The position numbers were made by a program, and so were the translations under genes. The notes under the pieces were generated by a model. That model was given only the letters and a program-made list of their open reading frames with translations. It was not told the DNA's origin and searched no databases. From Clostridia bacterium (lineage in GTDB: Bacteria; Bacillota; Clostridia; Oscillospirales; Acutalibacteraceae), in NCBI GenBank assembly GCA_017461625.1, contig JAFTXJ010000013.1, forward strand, positions 1-64,000: a stretch of DNA of 64,000 nucleotides, written 5' to 3'. Below, piece after piece: positions 8,839-17,647 of the stretch (position 1 is its first letter; each line of letters begins with the position of its first letter).

Positions 8839-8897
8839 TTGCAAAATTTAATATATTGTGATATACTCCAATTTGATAGTGACTATCAAATTGGAGT
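8839..8897 (+). promoter_or_regulatory. Promoter with perfect palindromic Fur/Zur-type operator
   Basis: TTGCAA (8839-8844), 17-bp spacer, TATACT (8862-8867). A perfect inverted repeat follows with 15-bp arms (8865-8879 and 8883-8897) and a TGA spacer. Its centre, TGATAGTGACTATCA, fits the TGATA-n5-TATCA pattern of Fur-family boxes. The right arm holds the GGAG ribosome site of the regulator gene, and a T-rich stretch follows, so the same palindrome could also fold in RNA as a terminator for the ftsE operon or hide the ribosome site. Confidence 0.75.
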
Positions 8898-8904
8898 GCT
8901 TTTT

Positions 8905-9297
8905 ATGAACGAAAAATCTTATCATACAAAACAAAAAGATACTTTGCTCAATCTCTTTAAATCTCAACCGGATAAGTGCTTTTCATCAAGAGAAATTATT
9001 GATGACAGCACCATAACTTTGGGCGAAGCCACGGTTTACAGGCTTCTTTCTCAATTTGTAAAAGACGGTATTATTCAGAAATTTACCCAAGGCAAAACTT
9101 CGCTTTATCAATTTAATCATTGTGGAGGAGACTCCCATTTCCATATGAAATGCATTGAATGCGGTGAGCTTTATCACATCGATTGCCCTATGCTCAGAGA
9201 TGTTGAAAATCACATTGCTCTTGACCACAACTTTTTTGTTGATAATTTAAACACCACACTTTACGGCTACTGCAAAGGTTGCAGAAAGGAAGCATAA
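8905..9297 (+). CDS. zur: Fur-family metalloregulator, probably Zur
   Basis: A 130-residue Fur-family repressor with an N-terminal winged helix (SSREIIDDSTITLGEATVYRLLSQFVKDGII) and a C-terminal dimerisation domain with His/Cys metal sites (HFHMKCIECGELYHIDC) and a final CKGC pair that with CIEC makes the structural zinc site. I chose the ATG at 8905 because GGAG precedes it by 8 bases; the longer frame from 8839 would begin in the promoter. The Zur assignment is inferred from the zinc-type ABC transporter genes that follow; Fur, PerR or Mur are possible. Confidence 0.82.
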   Translation: MNEKSYHTKQKDTLLNLFKSQPDKCFSSREIIDDSTITLGEATVYRLLSQFVKDGIIQKFTQGKTSLYQFNHCGGDSHFHMKCIECGELYHIDCPMLRDVENHIALDHNFFVDNLNTTLYGYCKGCRKEA

Positions 9298-10247
9298 TGA
9301 AAAGATTTGTTGCTGTTTTAATCGTGGTTTGTCTTTTGTTTTCACTCGCCGCCTGTTCGGGAGGCAATGAAGAAAGAAGCAGACTTCACATAATCTCAAC
9401 CATATTCCCCTCTTACGACTTTGCAAGGCAAATCACAAAGGGTATTGACGGTGTTGAGGTCACAATGCTTATCCCGCCGGGAACTGAACCTCACGCATAC
9501 GAACCGAGTGTTCAGGATATGGCACAAATTAAAGAATGTGATTTGTTCATTTACCTTGGCGGTGAATCTGATCAATGGGTTGAGGAACTTCTTGCCACCT
9601 TTGACAAGGGTGAAATCAACACAATTAAAATGATTGACTGCGTTCCTCTGCTAGAAGAAGAAACCGTTGAGGGGATGCAGGCTGAAGAGCATCACCACGA
9701 CGATGACGAAATTTCTGCACACGGTGAAAACGATGAGCATGTATGGACAAGCCCTGCAAATGCCATCACAATTGCAGAAAAAATTGAGTCGCAGCTTCTC
9801 ATTATTGATGAAGAAAACGCTGACAAATACGCAGAAAACTTTACCAGCTATAAAAGCGAACTTTCTGCCCTTGACCAAAAACTCACAGATTTGAATAAGA
9901 TAGGCAAACCCATAATTGTCGCTGATCGTTTCCCTTTCCGTTACCTTTCTGAGAAATATGATATTAACTATTATGCTGCTTTCCCCGGCTGCTCAACCGA
10001 AAGTGACCCAAGTGCAGCAACAATAGCTTTCCTTGAAACTAAAATCAAAGAAACAGGTACAAAAGCTGTTTTTTACACAGAATTTTCTTCGCAAAAGGTT
10101 GCCGACACTCTTTGTGAAGCAACAGGAGTAAAAAAGCTGATGCTTCACTCTTGCCACAACGTGAGCAAAAGTGACTTTGAAAACGGAGCAACCTATGTTT
10201 CACTTATGGAGCAAAATATTAAAAATCTTAATGAGGCTTTGAACTGA
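9297..10247 (+). CDS. znuA: Zinc ABC transporter substrate-binding lipoprotein
   Basis: A lipoprotein of about 316 residues: signal peptide with lipobox LAAC (Cys about 20), then a cluster A-I solute-binding fold. The metal ligands fall in TEPHAYEPS and in HVWTSP. Between them is a His/Asp-rich loop (EEHHHDDDEISAHGENDEH) typical of zinc-specific members, which is the main reason for calling zinc over manganese. The ATG at 9297 overlaps the regulator's TAA, with AAGGA upstream. It captures metal outside the cell for the ATPase and permease encoded next. Confidence 0.9.
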   Translation: MKRFVAVLIVVCLLFSLAACSGGNEERSRLHIISTIFPSYDFARQITKGIDGVEVTMLIPPGTEPHAYEPSVQDMAQIKECDLFIYLGGESDQWVEELLATFDKGEINTIKMIDCVPLLEEETVEGMQAEEHHHDDDEISAHGENDEHVWTSPANAITIAEKIESQLLIIDEENADKYAENFTSYKSELSALDQKLTDLNKIGKPIIVADRFPFRYLSEKYDINYYAAFPGCSTESDPSAATIAFLETKIKETGTKAVFYTEFSSQKVADTLCEATGVKKLMLHSCHNVSKSDFENGATYVSLMEQNIKNLNEALN

Positions 10248-10248
10248 T

Positions 10249-10956
10249 ATGTCTTTAATTAGTTGTAAAAATTTATCTGTTGCCTACGACGGTAAAACTG
10301 TTGTCAACAACCTTTCTTTTTCTGTTGACGAGGGAGATGCTGTGTGCATAGTGGGCGAAAACGGCTCAGGCAAAACAACCCTGATGAAATCCCTTTTGGG
10401 GCTTGTTAAAACGTCCGGCGGATGCATTGAATTTTCTGACGGACTTTTTCAAAATGAAATCGGATACCTCCCTCAGCAAACAGAGGTACAAAAAGATTTC
10501 CCTGCAAGCGTAAATGAAATTGTTATGTCCGGTTGCCTTAACAAAATGAAAAGCCCTTTCTTTTCAAAAAAAGAAAAGGCAAAAGCTAATTTCAATATGG
10601 AGCTCTTAGGCATCACCGATTTTAAAAAGAGATGTTATCAGGAGCTCTCCGGCGGTCAGCAACAGCGTGTTCTTTTAGCAAGGGCTCTGTGTGCCACCAA
10701 GAAGCTTTTGCTCTTAGACGAGCCCGTAGCAGGCCTTGACCCCATTGTTACCGCAGAGCTTTACGAATTAATAAAAAAACTCAACCGTAAAGATAAAATA
10801 ACCGTTATAATGGTTTCTCACGATATCCCCGGTTCGATGGATATTGCCAACAAAATTCTTCACCTTAACAATAACGGTTCCTTTTTCGGCACTTGTGAAG
10901 AATACAAAACCTCCGACTTCGGCAAAAACTTTTTAGGAGGTGGAGCAAATGACTGA
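10249..10956 (+). CDS. znuC: Zinc ABC transporter ATP-binding protein
   Basis: A 235-residue ABC ATPase with Walker A GENGSGKT (about 36-43), the Q-loop region GYLPQQTEV, signature LSGGQQQR (about 134) and Walker B LLLLDEPVAGLDP. It is placed in a tight operon between the binding protein and the permease, with one base to the former and an 8-base overlap with the latter. It energises metal import. The substrate is inferred from the operon. Confidence 0.92.
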   Translation: MSLISCKNLSVAYDGKTVVNNLSFSVDEGDAVCIVGENGSGKTTLMKSLLGLVKTSGGCIEFSDGLFQNEIGYLPQQTEVQKDFPASVNEIVMSGCLNKMKSPFFSKKEKAKANFNMELLGITDFKKRCYQELSGGQQQRVLLARALCATKKLLLLDEPVAGLDPIVTAELYELIKKLNRKDKITVIMVSHDIPGSMDIANKILHLNNNGSFFGTCEEYKTSDFGKNFLGGGAND

Positions 10957-11809
10957 TTTGTTTTCACAAATTCAGTATTATATGGGTTTCACCTTTGTTC
11001 AAAGGGCATTGATTGCGGGTATTCTCATTTCCCTTTGTGCAGCACTTCTTGGTGTAAGCCTTGTACTCAAACGGTATTCAATGATTGGTGACGGACTTTC
11101 TCACGTCGGCTTTGGGGCAACGGCAATAGCTGCAGTTCTCAATCTTGCAGACGCATCGCTATATGTTTCAATACCGATTGTGGTGATTTCTGCGTTCTTT
11201 CTTTTAAGAATCAATGAAAACACAAAAATCAAAGGGGATGCCGCCATAGGGATCATTTCCTCAGGAGCATTGGCAGTGGGCACAGTAATTATCTCTTTCA
11301 CTAATGGGCTCAATACCGATGTTTGCAACTACCTTTTCGGAAGCCCTCTCACCATGACAAAAACAGACGTTTATCTCAGCGTAGCGTTGAGCATTGTTGT
11401 CTTGCTTCTGTATGTTATTTTTTATAATAAGATTTTTGCTGTTACTTTTGATGAATCTTTTATGAAAGCTACAGGCCTCAGAGCAAACCTTTACAACACC
11501 GTTATAGCTGTATTGACCGCTGTTACCATAGTGCTCGGCATGAAGGTTATGGGTGCTCTTTTGATTTCTGCACTGATTATTTTCCCGGCCGTCAGCTCAA
11601 TGAGGGTCTGCAAATCATTCCTTGCAGTTACAATCAGCTCGGCTGTTATTGCAGTTGTTTGCTTTATTATAGGGCTCACCGTTTCATGTGTGTATGTAAG
11701 CCCCGCAGGCTACACCCTCCCAACAGGAGCAACCATTGTTATAATCAACATTGCCGTGTTCCTTCTGCTGTGTGTAATTAAGAAAATTAAAACAATGGAA
11801 AAGAGATAA
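10949..11809 (+). CDS. znuB: Zinc ABC transporter permease
   Basis: A ~286-residue ABC-3 family permease with about eight transmembrane helices and the family motif GDGLSHVGFGATAIA (about 47-61), followed by the repeated small-residue helices seen in ZnuB/MntB. The ATG at 10949 is preferred over the GTG at 10940 because AGGAGG (10935-10940) is correctly spaced for it. It is the last gene of the regulator-znuACB operon and meets rny tail to tail at a shared terminator. Confidence 0.92.
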   Translation: MTDLFSQIQYYMGFTFVQRALIAGILISLCAALLGVSLVLKRYSMIGDGLSHVGFGATAIAAVLNLADASLYVSIPIVVISAFFLLRINENTKIKGDAAIGIISSGALAVGTVIISFTNGLNTDVCNYLFGSPLTMTKTDVYLSVALSIVVLLLYVIFYNKIFAVTFDESFMKATGLRANLYNTVIAVLTAVTIVLGMKVMGALLISALIIFPAVSSMRVCKSFLAVTISSAVIAVVCFIIGLTVSCVYVSPAGYTLPTGATIVIINIAVFLLLCVIKKIKTMEKR

Positions 11810-11813
11810 AAAT

Positions 11814-11851
11814 CAGCCGTTAAGCTAAAAAACTTAACGGCTGTAATTTTT
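11814..11851. terminator. Bidirectional terminator between znuB and rny
   Basis: CAGCCGTTAAG/CTTAACGGCTG (11814-11824/11833-11843), an 11-bp perfect stem with an A-rich loop, flanked by AT-rich sequence on both sides, including ATTTTTTATTTT. It serves the plus-strand znu operon and probably also rny. Confidence 0.85.
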
Positions 11852-13410
11852 TATTTTGCGAAGTCGATTGCTCTGCTTTCACGAACAACATTAACTTTGA
11901 TCTGTCCGGGATATTCAAGCTCGTCTTCAATTTTCTTTGCAATGTCTCTTGCAACAAGAACCATTTGGTCATCAGTAACAGCTTCGGGTTTAACCATAAT
12001 TCTGATCTCACGACCTGCCTGAATTGCAAATGACTTTTCAACACCCTCAAATGAGTTTGAAATTTCTTCAAGCTTTTCAAGACGTTTGATATAGTTCTGA
12101 AGGTTTTCTCTTCGTGCACCGGGTCTGGCGGCAGAAATTGCATCTGCAGCCTGAACAAGGCATGCAACGATTGTTTTGGCTTCAACGTCACCATGGTGAG
12201 CGTGAATCGCGTGAACAACCTGGTCATTCTCTTTATATTTCTTCGCGTATTCAACACCAAGCTCAATATGTGAGCCTTCCATCTCGTGGTCAAGAGCCTT
12301 ACCGATATCGTGAAGAAGACCTGCACGCTTAGCAAGCTTAACATCTGCACCTAATTCTGCAGCCATAAGACCTGCAATATAAGAAACCTCAAGTGAATGA
12401 TTGAGAACATTCTGACCGTAGCTTGTGCGGTATTTAAGCTTACCTAACTGACGGATAAGCTCAGGATGAACACCGTTAACACCTGCATCAACAGCGGCTC
12501 TTTCACCGGTCTGTTTAATGGTATGTTCAACCTCTCTGGTTGCTTTGTCAAAAAGCTCTTCAATTCTTGCAGGGTGAACTCTTCCGTCTGCAATAAGCTT
12601 TTCAAGGGTTCTTCGTGCGATTTCACGGCGAACCGGATCAAAGCATGAAACTGTAATAGCTTCGGGTGTATCGTCAATAATAAGGTCAACACCTGTGATT
12701 GTTTCAAGAGTGCGGATGTTACGACCCTCACGGCCGATGATACGGCCCTTCATTTCATCGTTAGGCAATGTAACAACAGAAACTGTAGCCTCTGCACTGT
12801 GGTCTGCTGCACAACGCTGAATTGCTGTTGCAATAATTTCTCTTGCAAGTGTTTCTGACTCGTCTTTTGTTTTTTGCTCAAAGTCCATAATTTTAACTGC
12901 TTTTTCGTGAGTTAAGTCTTCTTCAAGGGTTTTAAGCAAATAATCCTTAGCCTGCTCCTTGGTGTAACCTGAAATTCTTTCAAGCATTTCAAGGTGGCTG
13001 CGCTTAAGGGATTCAATCTCTTCTTCTTTCTTTTCAGCTGACTGAATTTTTGACTGAAGAATTTCATCTTTCTTTTCAAGGTTTTCAGCTTTTTTGTCAA
13101 GAGATTCTTCTTTTTGGTTTAAGCGGCGTTCTTGCCGTTGAACTTCGCTTCTTCTTTCACGTATTTCACGTTCAAGCTCTGAACGCTGTTTGTGAATTTC
13201 ATCTTTAGCCTCAAGAATCTTTTCTTTCTTGGCTGATTCAGCTTTTGTAACTGCATCGTTTACAATGCGTGTGGCTTCAAGCTTTGCAGAGCCAATTGCA
13301 GATTCAGCAACTTTTTTGCGATAAACAAATCCACCGGCAAAACCAGCTGCAACACCAACAATAACGCACGCAAGAATTACAATAACAAAAACTGTAATTG
13401 AAATACTCAT
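11851..13410 (-). CDS. rny: Ribonuclease Y
   Basis: A 519-residue membrane-anchored endoribonuclease that starts decay of mRNAs in Firmicutes. Order of parts: N-terminal transmembrane helix (about 5-27), long charged coiled coil (about 30-200), KH RNA-binding domain with [11 protein letters not shown], and an HD metal-dependent hydrolase domain with the HD motif in LLHDIGKA and HAHHGD downstream. Length and layout are standard. GGAGGTG precedes the ATG. The leader contains a hairpin. Confidence 0.97.
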   Translation of the reverse strand: MSISITVFVIVILACVIVGVAAGFAGGFVYRKKVAESAIGSAKLEATRIVNDAVTKAESAKKEKILEAKDEIHKQRSELEREIRERRSEVQRQERRLNQKEESLDKKAENLEKKDEILQSKIQSAEKKEEEIESLKRSHLEMLERISGYTKEQAKDYLLKTLEEDLTHEKAVKIMDFEQKTKDESETLAREIIATAIQRCAADHSAEATVSVVTLPNDEMKGRIIGREGRNIRTLETITGVDLIIDDTPEAITVSCFDPVRREIARRTLEKLIADGRVHPARIEELFDKATREVEHTIKQTGERAAVDAGVNGVHPELIRQLGKLKYRTSYGQNVLNHSLEVSYIAGLMAAELGADVKLAKRAGLLHDIGKALDHEMEGSHIELGVEYAKKYKENDQVVHAIHAHHGDVEAKTIVACLVQAADAISAARPGARRENLQNYIKRLEKLEEISNSFEGVEKSFAIQAGREIRIMVKPEAVTDDQMVLVARDIAKKIEDELEYPGQIKVNVVRESRAIDFAK

Positions 13411-13503
13411 GTTTGCACAACACCTCCCGGGTAAAAATAAATTATAATAAATAATATCTTAGTATTAAGAAATTATCATTATGGAGCTATGCTCCTATAT
13501 CAA

Positions 13504-13565
13504 GCTAATACGGCATATTAGCCTAATATTTAATTTATTTTACCTCATTTTGTGGTTATTGTCAA
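13504..13565 (-). promoter_or_regulatory. Promoter and leader hairpin of rny
   Basis: On the minus strand: TTGACA (13565-13560), 17-bp spacer, TAAAAT (13542-13537). The transcribed leader of about 120 bases carries a perfect GCTAATA/TATTAGC stem (13504-13522) and then GGAGC/GCTCC. The hairpins could affect stability or self-cleavage of the rny mRNA; the latter is speculation. Confidence 0.6.
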
Positions 13566-13602
13566 GTTTTATCTTAACAAATCACAAAATATATGCATAA
13601 AT

Positions 13603-13634
13603 ATACAAAAAAAAGACGAGGTTACCCTCGTCTT
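13603..13634 (-). terminator. Terminator after DUF896 gene
   Basis: On the minus strand the DUF896 gene is followed by AAGACGAGG-gtaa-CCTCGTCTT and a run of eight or more T, a textbook intrinsic terminator. Confidence 0.9.
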
Positions 13635-13638
13635 AATT

Positions 13639-13842
13639 TCAGTTCTTTCTCGTAACCTTTGTTTTGTTGCCTTTATCATCAACGATGTATGTGTTTTCAA
13701 GGTGAGCAACAAGGCTTGCTTTGTAAGAGTCGATATATTCCCGCCTAAGAATGTCTCTTTCTTTAATCTCTGCTTCGGTGAGTCCTTCTGACTTTGCCTT
13801 TCTTGCAAGCTCATTTATTCTGTCAATTTTTTTCTGTTCCAT
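13639..13842 (-). CDS. DUF896 (YnzC-type) protein
   Basis: A 67-residue charged helical protein of the DUF896/UPF0291 family. The family pattern is clear: IDRINELARKAKSEGLT, then RREYIDSYKASL. YnzC of Bacillus is a small helical-hairpin protein; its role is not established. AAGGAGAT is well placed before the ATG. The start overlaps the end of the Fe-S protein gene by 20 bases, so the two are co-transcribed. Confidence 0.92.
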   Translation of the reverse strand: MEQKKIDRINELARKAKSEGLTEAEIKERDILRREYIDSYKASLVAHLENTYIVDDKGNKTKVTRKN

Positions 13843-14521
13843 AATTATCTCCTTTTCCTACGGGGCAAACACTCATACATATTCCGCAAACAGCTCCCCT
13901 GCCGATATGTTTAAACTCTTTTTTCATATATTCACTGCATTTCTCGGGGTCAAATACGTCTTTTCGTTCAAGACCGGGTTGCCATAGCTTACCGTTGATA
14001 GCACCTGACGGGCAAGCTTTTACGCAAGCATCACACTCCACACAGGGCGATACGTAATCACTCTCTTTGATTTCAAACGGACAATCAGTAAGAACAGTAC
14101 CCAACCTTACATTTGCTCCGTATTTTTTGTGTAAAAAGAGTGAATTTTTCCCGATTCCGCCGAGGCCTGCAAGAGATGCAGCTTTTTTGTGGGAATATCT
14201 GCCGTGATAATTCCAACCGTCTTTATTAATGCTTTGTGATGCACCTACAGGAATATATTTATATCCGTTGTTCTGAATCAAATTTCCTACTCTCAGTGCA
14301 ACATTATCTATAAAAGCATTCACCGTTCTGTAATGATGAAAATAAGTGTGAGTAGGTTCGCCGTCTATTTCTTCCACAACAGCTTCAGAAAGCCTGACAA
14401 CAAAGCTCACTGCAAATGAATTTTCTCCGAAAGGTCCGTCGGGAATTTTTGCAAAACCGACATCGCTGACACCCGCATCCAAAAGCAAATTTTCAATTTT
14501 TTTCTGCAAGACCAAAATCAT
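13823..14521 (-). CDS. QueG-like 4Fe-4S double-cluster protein
   Basis: A 232-residue protein related to epoxyqueuosine reductase. It carries two ferredoxin-type cluster motifs: CVECDACVKACP (about 166-177) and CGICMSVCP (about 215-223), the second continuing a Cys from CSEYMKKEF. It is much shorter than QueG (about 350 residues or more) and lacks the C-terminal HEAT repeats. It may be a reductase of another substrate within the same family. It has only a weak ribosome site. The specific substrate cannot be assigned. Confidence 0.75.
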   Translation of the reverse strand: MILVLQKKIENLLLDAGVSDVGFAKIPDGPFGENSFAVSFVVRLSEAVVEEIDGEPTHTYFHHYRTVNAFIDNVALRVGNLIQNNGYKYIPVGASQSINKDGWNYHGRYSHKKAASLAGLGGIGKNSLFLHKKYGANVRLGTVLTDCPFEIKESDYVSPCVECDACVKACPSGAINGKLWQPGLERKDVFDPEKCSEYMKKEFKHIGRGAVCGICMSVCPVGKGDNYGTEKN

Positions 14522-14587
14522 ATAAGGTAACCCAAAACTTCCTTAAATTTTTAACTCACCGCTGTAAAAAATATTATCGGTGATATT

Positions 14588-14755
14588 ATGACAGAAATTC
14601 AATATTTAAAAATGAGAATCAAAGACCTTGAAAGGGGTCTCAATAATCCATTATCAACACCTGCTGAGCAAAAGAGACAGGCCCTTGCCTTGGTCAATTA
14701 CCGTCTGGATTTAAAACGGGTATTGGAAAACAAAAGCACTAACCAAGCACATTGA
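14588..14755 (+). CDS. Small hypothetical helical protein (55 residues)
   Basis: An ATG-started frame of 55 codons in the gap between the Fe-S gene and the fibre locus. The product begins MTEIQYLKMRIKDLERGL and is predicted to be all helical and charged, like a short coiled coil. Its coding-like composition (no low-complexity run, balanced residues) supports a real gene. GGTGAT precedes the ATG by six bases. Its last 17 bases overlap the 3' end of the convergent gene at 14739. No family recognised. Confidence 0.5.
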   Translation: MTEIQYLKMRIKDLERGLNNPLSTPAEQKRQALALVNYRLDLKRVLENKSTNQAH

Positions 14756-15239
14756 CACTGATTTTGCCGTGACGCTCACCTCGGTATTCGCCATCAAGGT
14801 AGGCTCTGACGTAATAAACACAATCGTATGAACCCTTTTTCAGCTTTTTGGGAAGCTTGTCACCTGAAACAAATTGCCCCGGGGCTATCATCGGTGATGT
14901 GTAAATCAGGTTTTCCGTTTCACCGTCACCAATAATTTCATAAACCAAAAACTGCAAAGTATAGTCACACGACTGAGGATTTTCAAACATAAAGGAACCT
15001 TTTTTTTCGTCAGTTTCAAAAACCACGTTGTCATTAATTAAAAAACGTATTTCGCCCTCAGGCACTTCTTCAATATGCTCAACGCCGTCAAGCAATCCGT
15101 ACTGAGCCTTTGCCCTTGGCGTAACCAACCAGATTAAGCCGGGAGTCAGGCATTCAACAAGAATAACCGAAACCGCAAGCAAAGCGGCAACTGCCGAAAC
15201 GACTATAATTTTTTTATTCTTCAACTGTATCAACACCAA
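14739..15239 (-). CDS. Membrane-anchored protein of the fibre locus (last gene)
   Basis: About 160-166 residues with one N-terminal transmembrane helix (about 11-33) and an extracellular part of about 130 residues rich in beta strands (EIRFLINDNVVFETDEKKG). Only GTG or TTG starts are available; the TTG at 15224 or the first TTG at 15239 are both possible. It overlaps the preceding gene, whose product has the same topology and similar phrases, so the two may form a pair. No SipW-type AWF/AWY signal is present, so it probably stays membrane-bound. Function unknown. Confidence 0.65.
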   Translation of the reverse strand: MVLIQLKNKKIIVVSAVAALLAVSVILVECLTPGLIWLVTPRAKAQYGLLDGVEHIEEVPEGEIRFLINDNVVFETDEKKGSFMFENPQSCDYTLQFLVYEIIGDGETENLIYTSPMIAPGQFVSGDKLPKKLKKGSYDCVYYVRAYLDGEYRGERHGKISVNVLG

Positions 15240-15858
15240 TTTTGAGGTTTATTTTAACCGTTTGGGTACCGATTTTTTCATAGCTTTCTGAATCATAACC
15301 GTTAACAACAAGGGTAGCCTTCTGAATACCGTAAGGTACTGAGTCAAACAGTTTAACAGAACGAATTTCTTTGCCCGGTTCCAGACCGAGAGAGCGATAA
15401 ATAATTTCATTATTTTCATCAAGCAAAAATGCCACAAGCACGCAGTCATTAGTTCCTACATTGCCAAGCTCCAATAAAACAGGGTCTGTATGCTCTTCAA
15501 TTATAAGTTCTTCATTAACATAAAAATCAAATGCACCGACATTACCTTTTGCATTAACAGACTTGGCAAGTGTTTTTTGCTGAGATTGTGAAATCGATGA
15601 ATCAATTGCCACACTGTCAGGCTCGAGTCTGCCTTTAAAATCGGCATCTTTAACTGCTGACGGCAAACCGACAATTGAGCCAAAACTAAACACAACTACA
15701 GTAACAGCAACAACCGCCAACACCAAGACAACAGCGAGAATTGCTTTTTTCTTATTTAAGTTTTCTTTAAGAGATTTGATTTTGTCTCTTTTATTATTAC
15801 TGCCTGCGACAGACAAATCTATCGCAGGCGAAACTTTTTCTTTATTCTTTTTTGACAT
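15214..15858 (-). CDS. Membrane-anchored protein of the fibre locus
   Basis: About 214 residues: a basic cytoplasmic N-terminus (KDKIKSLKENLNKKK), one transmembrane helix (about 38-62), and an extracellular domain with the pattern FDFYVNEELIIEE...LLELGNVGTNDC, seen again in shortened form in the next gene. The ATG at 15858 is chosen for its AGGTGA site rather than the GTG at 15867. Placement among TasA-like proteins and signal peptidases suggests an anchor or assembly factor. No family recognised. Confidence 0.68.
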   Translation of the reverse strand: MSKKNKEKVSPAIDLSVAGSNNKRDKIKSLKENLNKKKAILAVVLVLAVVAVTVVVFSFGSIVGLPSAVKDADFKGRLEPDSVAIDSSISQSQQKTLAKSVNAKGNVGAFDFYVNEELIIEEHTDPVLLELGNVGTNDCVLVAFLLDENNEIIYRSLGLEPGKEIRSVKLFDSVPYGIQKATLVVNGYDSESYEKIGTQTVKINLKIGVDTVEE

Positions 15859-15870
15859 CGTTTTCACCTG

Positions 15871-16473
15871 TTATTCCCAAGGTAAAGTTTCAATGCCCCA
15901 AACTTGCTGATACCTGTTTATCTGAATAGATTCTACACTTACGGCAAGCTTTGCCACAGCATCTTTTGTCATTGTTTCCTGTGCAAACTTTTCACTGTTA
16001 AAGGCTGTGATAATTGACTTATCATAATCTTCAAACAGCCCTGTATCTTCGGTGTAATAAACGCAATAGTCACTATCACGATTATCATACCATCCGTCTG
16101 CAAAAGTATATGGCAGAAGAATATTCTGTGTGACAGTTCCGTCAAGCATAGTCCACTGAACACTCATCTTAACCCTTACATAAGAGTTTGCATATCCCCT
16201 GTGAATAACATTTACTCTGAGATTACCTACATAATTTTCAGCTGACGGATCAGCAGACAAAATAAACAGCCCATTTTCATCTTTCTGAAGATTGATTTTA
16301 TTGCCGCTTTCATCCTGAAGGTAAACATTTGCCTTTGTTCTGAAGCCGGCAAGGGTACCGATCTGAGTTATAGAGTTGGTGCTTGAATACCATGCCAAAG
16401 AGCCTGAAATTACGCCGATAACCGCAACAAGGCATATAATAAGAACGGCTATTTTTCTTCTGCTGTTTTTCAT
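15871..16473 (-). CDS. TasA/camelysin-like secreted protein with SipW-type signal
   Basis: A 200-residue protein whose signal peptide ends in SGSLAWYSS (about 24-32), the hallmark of the SipW-dependent signal class. The rest is beta-rich (RTKANVYLQDESGNKINLQ, YVGNLRVNVIHRGYANSYVRVKMSVQW) as in TasA-type fibre subunits. It lies 24 bases downstream of another secreted subunit gene and follows a signal peptidase gene by one gene. It is likely exported and cleaved by one of the locus's own signal peptidases. Confidence 0.72.
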   Translation of the reverse strand: MKNSRRKIAVLIICLVAVIGVISGSLAWYSSTNSITQIGTLAGFRTKANVYLQDESGNKINLQKDENGLFILSADPSAENYVGNLRVNVIHRGYANSYVRVKMSVQWTMLDGTVTQNILLPYTFADGWYDNRDSDYCVYYTEDTGLFEDYDKSIITAFNSEKFAQETMTKDAVAKLAVSVESIQINRYQQVWGIETLPWE

Positions 16474-16497
16474 GTTTCAGCCCTACCCTTTCAAAAA

Positions 16498-17145
16498 TTA
16501 TCTTACAAGTGCTCCGTCAATATCCTGAGTAGCAGTCATTGTAATATTGATTTTATAATCAACTGTTGCCCATGCAGAGTCTGCAAAGGTAAAATCGTCT
16601 ATGCTTTCATCATATTCAACCCATAACGCAACCTTAACAACCTTGCTTTCACCGGGATTTAGGCTCACGTAATAACCTGAGTTGCCATCTTCGCCAATGT
16701 TGTGATTGTTAAGTGCCTGCTCGGTCATTTCACCATTGAGAGCCTTGAGCATTGTGGCTCTAACACTGTCATCGACCATTAAATCATCTGTAAAATAAAA
16801 ATAGCGAAGACCTTTTGTTTCATATTCATTCTTAACGGTTGCATACACTCTTGCAGGCATACCGCCTTCATTTTTAATTTCAACCTCTGTGATTTCAACA
16901 ACTGAATCAAAGAGTGTTTCATTTTCATCTTCAAAAGCTGTGGCACCTTTGAATTTGATCGTGTCAGAAAGAGCATATTCACTGTTAACATCAAAGTCAG
17001 CAAAAACGAAGGTGTTCTGAGTTCCGCTGATGTTCTGACTCTGATAAGACCATGCAGTTGTAGGTGACATCAATGTAAAATAACTGCCACACATTACAAG
17101 CATCAGCACCATTACCAACGCAATAACTTTTTTAATTTTACTCAT
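16498..17145 (-). CDS. TasA/camelysin-like secreted protein
   Basis: About 215 residues. N-terminal hydrophobic signal ends near SPTTAWSYQSQ, a variant of the SipW-type AW motif. The mature part begins FVFADFDVNSEYALSD and contains VEIKNEGGMPARVYATVKN, typical of TasA-type beta sandwiches, and the C-terminal segment VKVALWVEYDES recalls the IWxEGxD motif of the proteins encoded at 34825-38058. The ATG at 17145 has AGAGGTGG upstream and overlaps the signal peptidase gene by eight bases, implying coupled synthesis of substrate and peptidase. Confidence 0.72.
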   Translation of the reverse strand: MSKIKKVIALVMVLMLVMCGSYFTLMSPTTAWSYQSQNISGTQNTFVFADFDVNSEYALSDTIKFKGATAFEDENETLFDSVVEITEVEIKNEGGMPARVYATVKNEYETKGLRYFYFTDDLMVDDSVRATMLKALNGEMTEQALNNHNIGEDGNSGYYVSLNPGESKVVKVALWVEYDESIDDFTFADSAWATVDYKINITMTATQDIDGALVR

Positions 17146-17644
17146 TTTTGCCACCTCTCTTTCTGAATTTTGAAACTAACACCGAAACGGAGATTAAAAC
17201 TATTAAAACAACCGAGGAAATAACGCTGAGTTTAACCAAATCCATTTCATTAAGTGCTATAGATAAATATCCGAGTAACGGAATGGAATACCACATCTTC
17301 CCTACAATCTGCTCACTCATTGACGGTTGCGGATCTTCGCTTTCGTTGGCATCACCCTTGGTGCGAATTGCACCTGCAACATAATCAATCGAAACAATTT
17401 TATGTGTAAAAAAGCCTGACCCGTCAGCAAATTGAACCGTTACTATGTCGCCCTCATTCAAGCTGTTAAAATCAGTTTGTTTAACAAAAACAACATCGCC
17501 CCTGTTAAGCGTCGGCGACATACTGTCAGTTAAAACAGCATAACCTCTTGCACCCGAAAAAATGTTAAAGAAAACGAAGGATACCGAAATAACTGTTACA
17601 ATAGCCAACATATTAAATAAGATATTGATAGGCTTTATTTTCAT
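17138..17644 (-). CDS. SipW-type signal peptidase I (copy 1 of 4)
   Basis: A 168-residue membrane serine protease that removes signal peptides. Helix at about 10-30, catalytic Ser in LTDSMSPTLNRGD (about 41), His of the ER/SipW class in FFTHKIVSID (about 79) rather than the usual Lys, and the conserved KGDANESEDP box. A C-terminal transmembrane helix follows (about 132-155). It is sandwiched between two TasA-like genes, its probable substrates. It is one of four such peptidases in this locus. Confidence 0.88.
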   Translation of the reverse strand: MKIKPINILFNMLAIVTVISVSFVFFNIFSGARGYAVLTDSMSPTLNRGDVVFVKQTDFNSLNEGDIVTVQFADGSGFFTHKIVSIDYVAGAIRTKGDANESEDPQPSMSEQIVGKMWYSIPLLGYLSIALNEMDLVKLSVISSVVLIVLISVSVLVSKFRKRGGKNE

Positions 17645-17647
17645 AAT

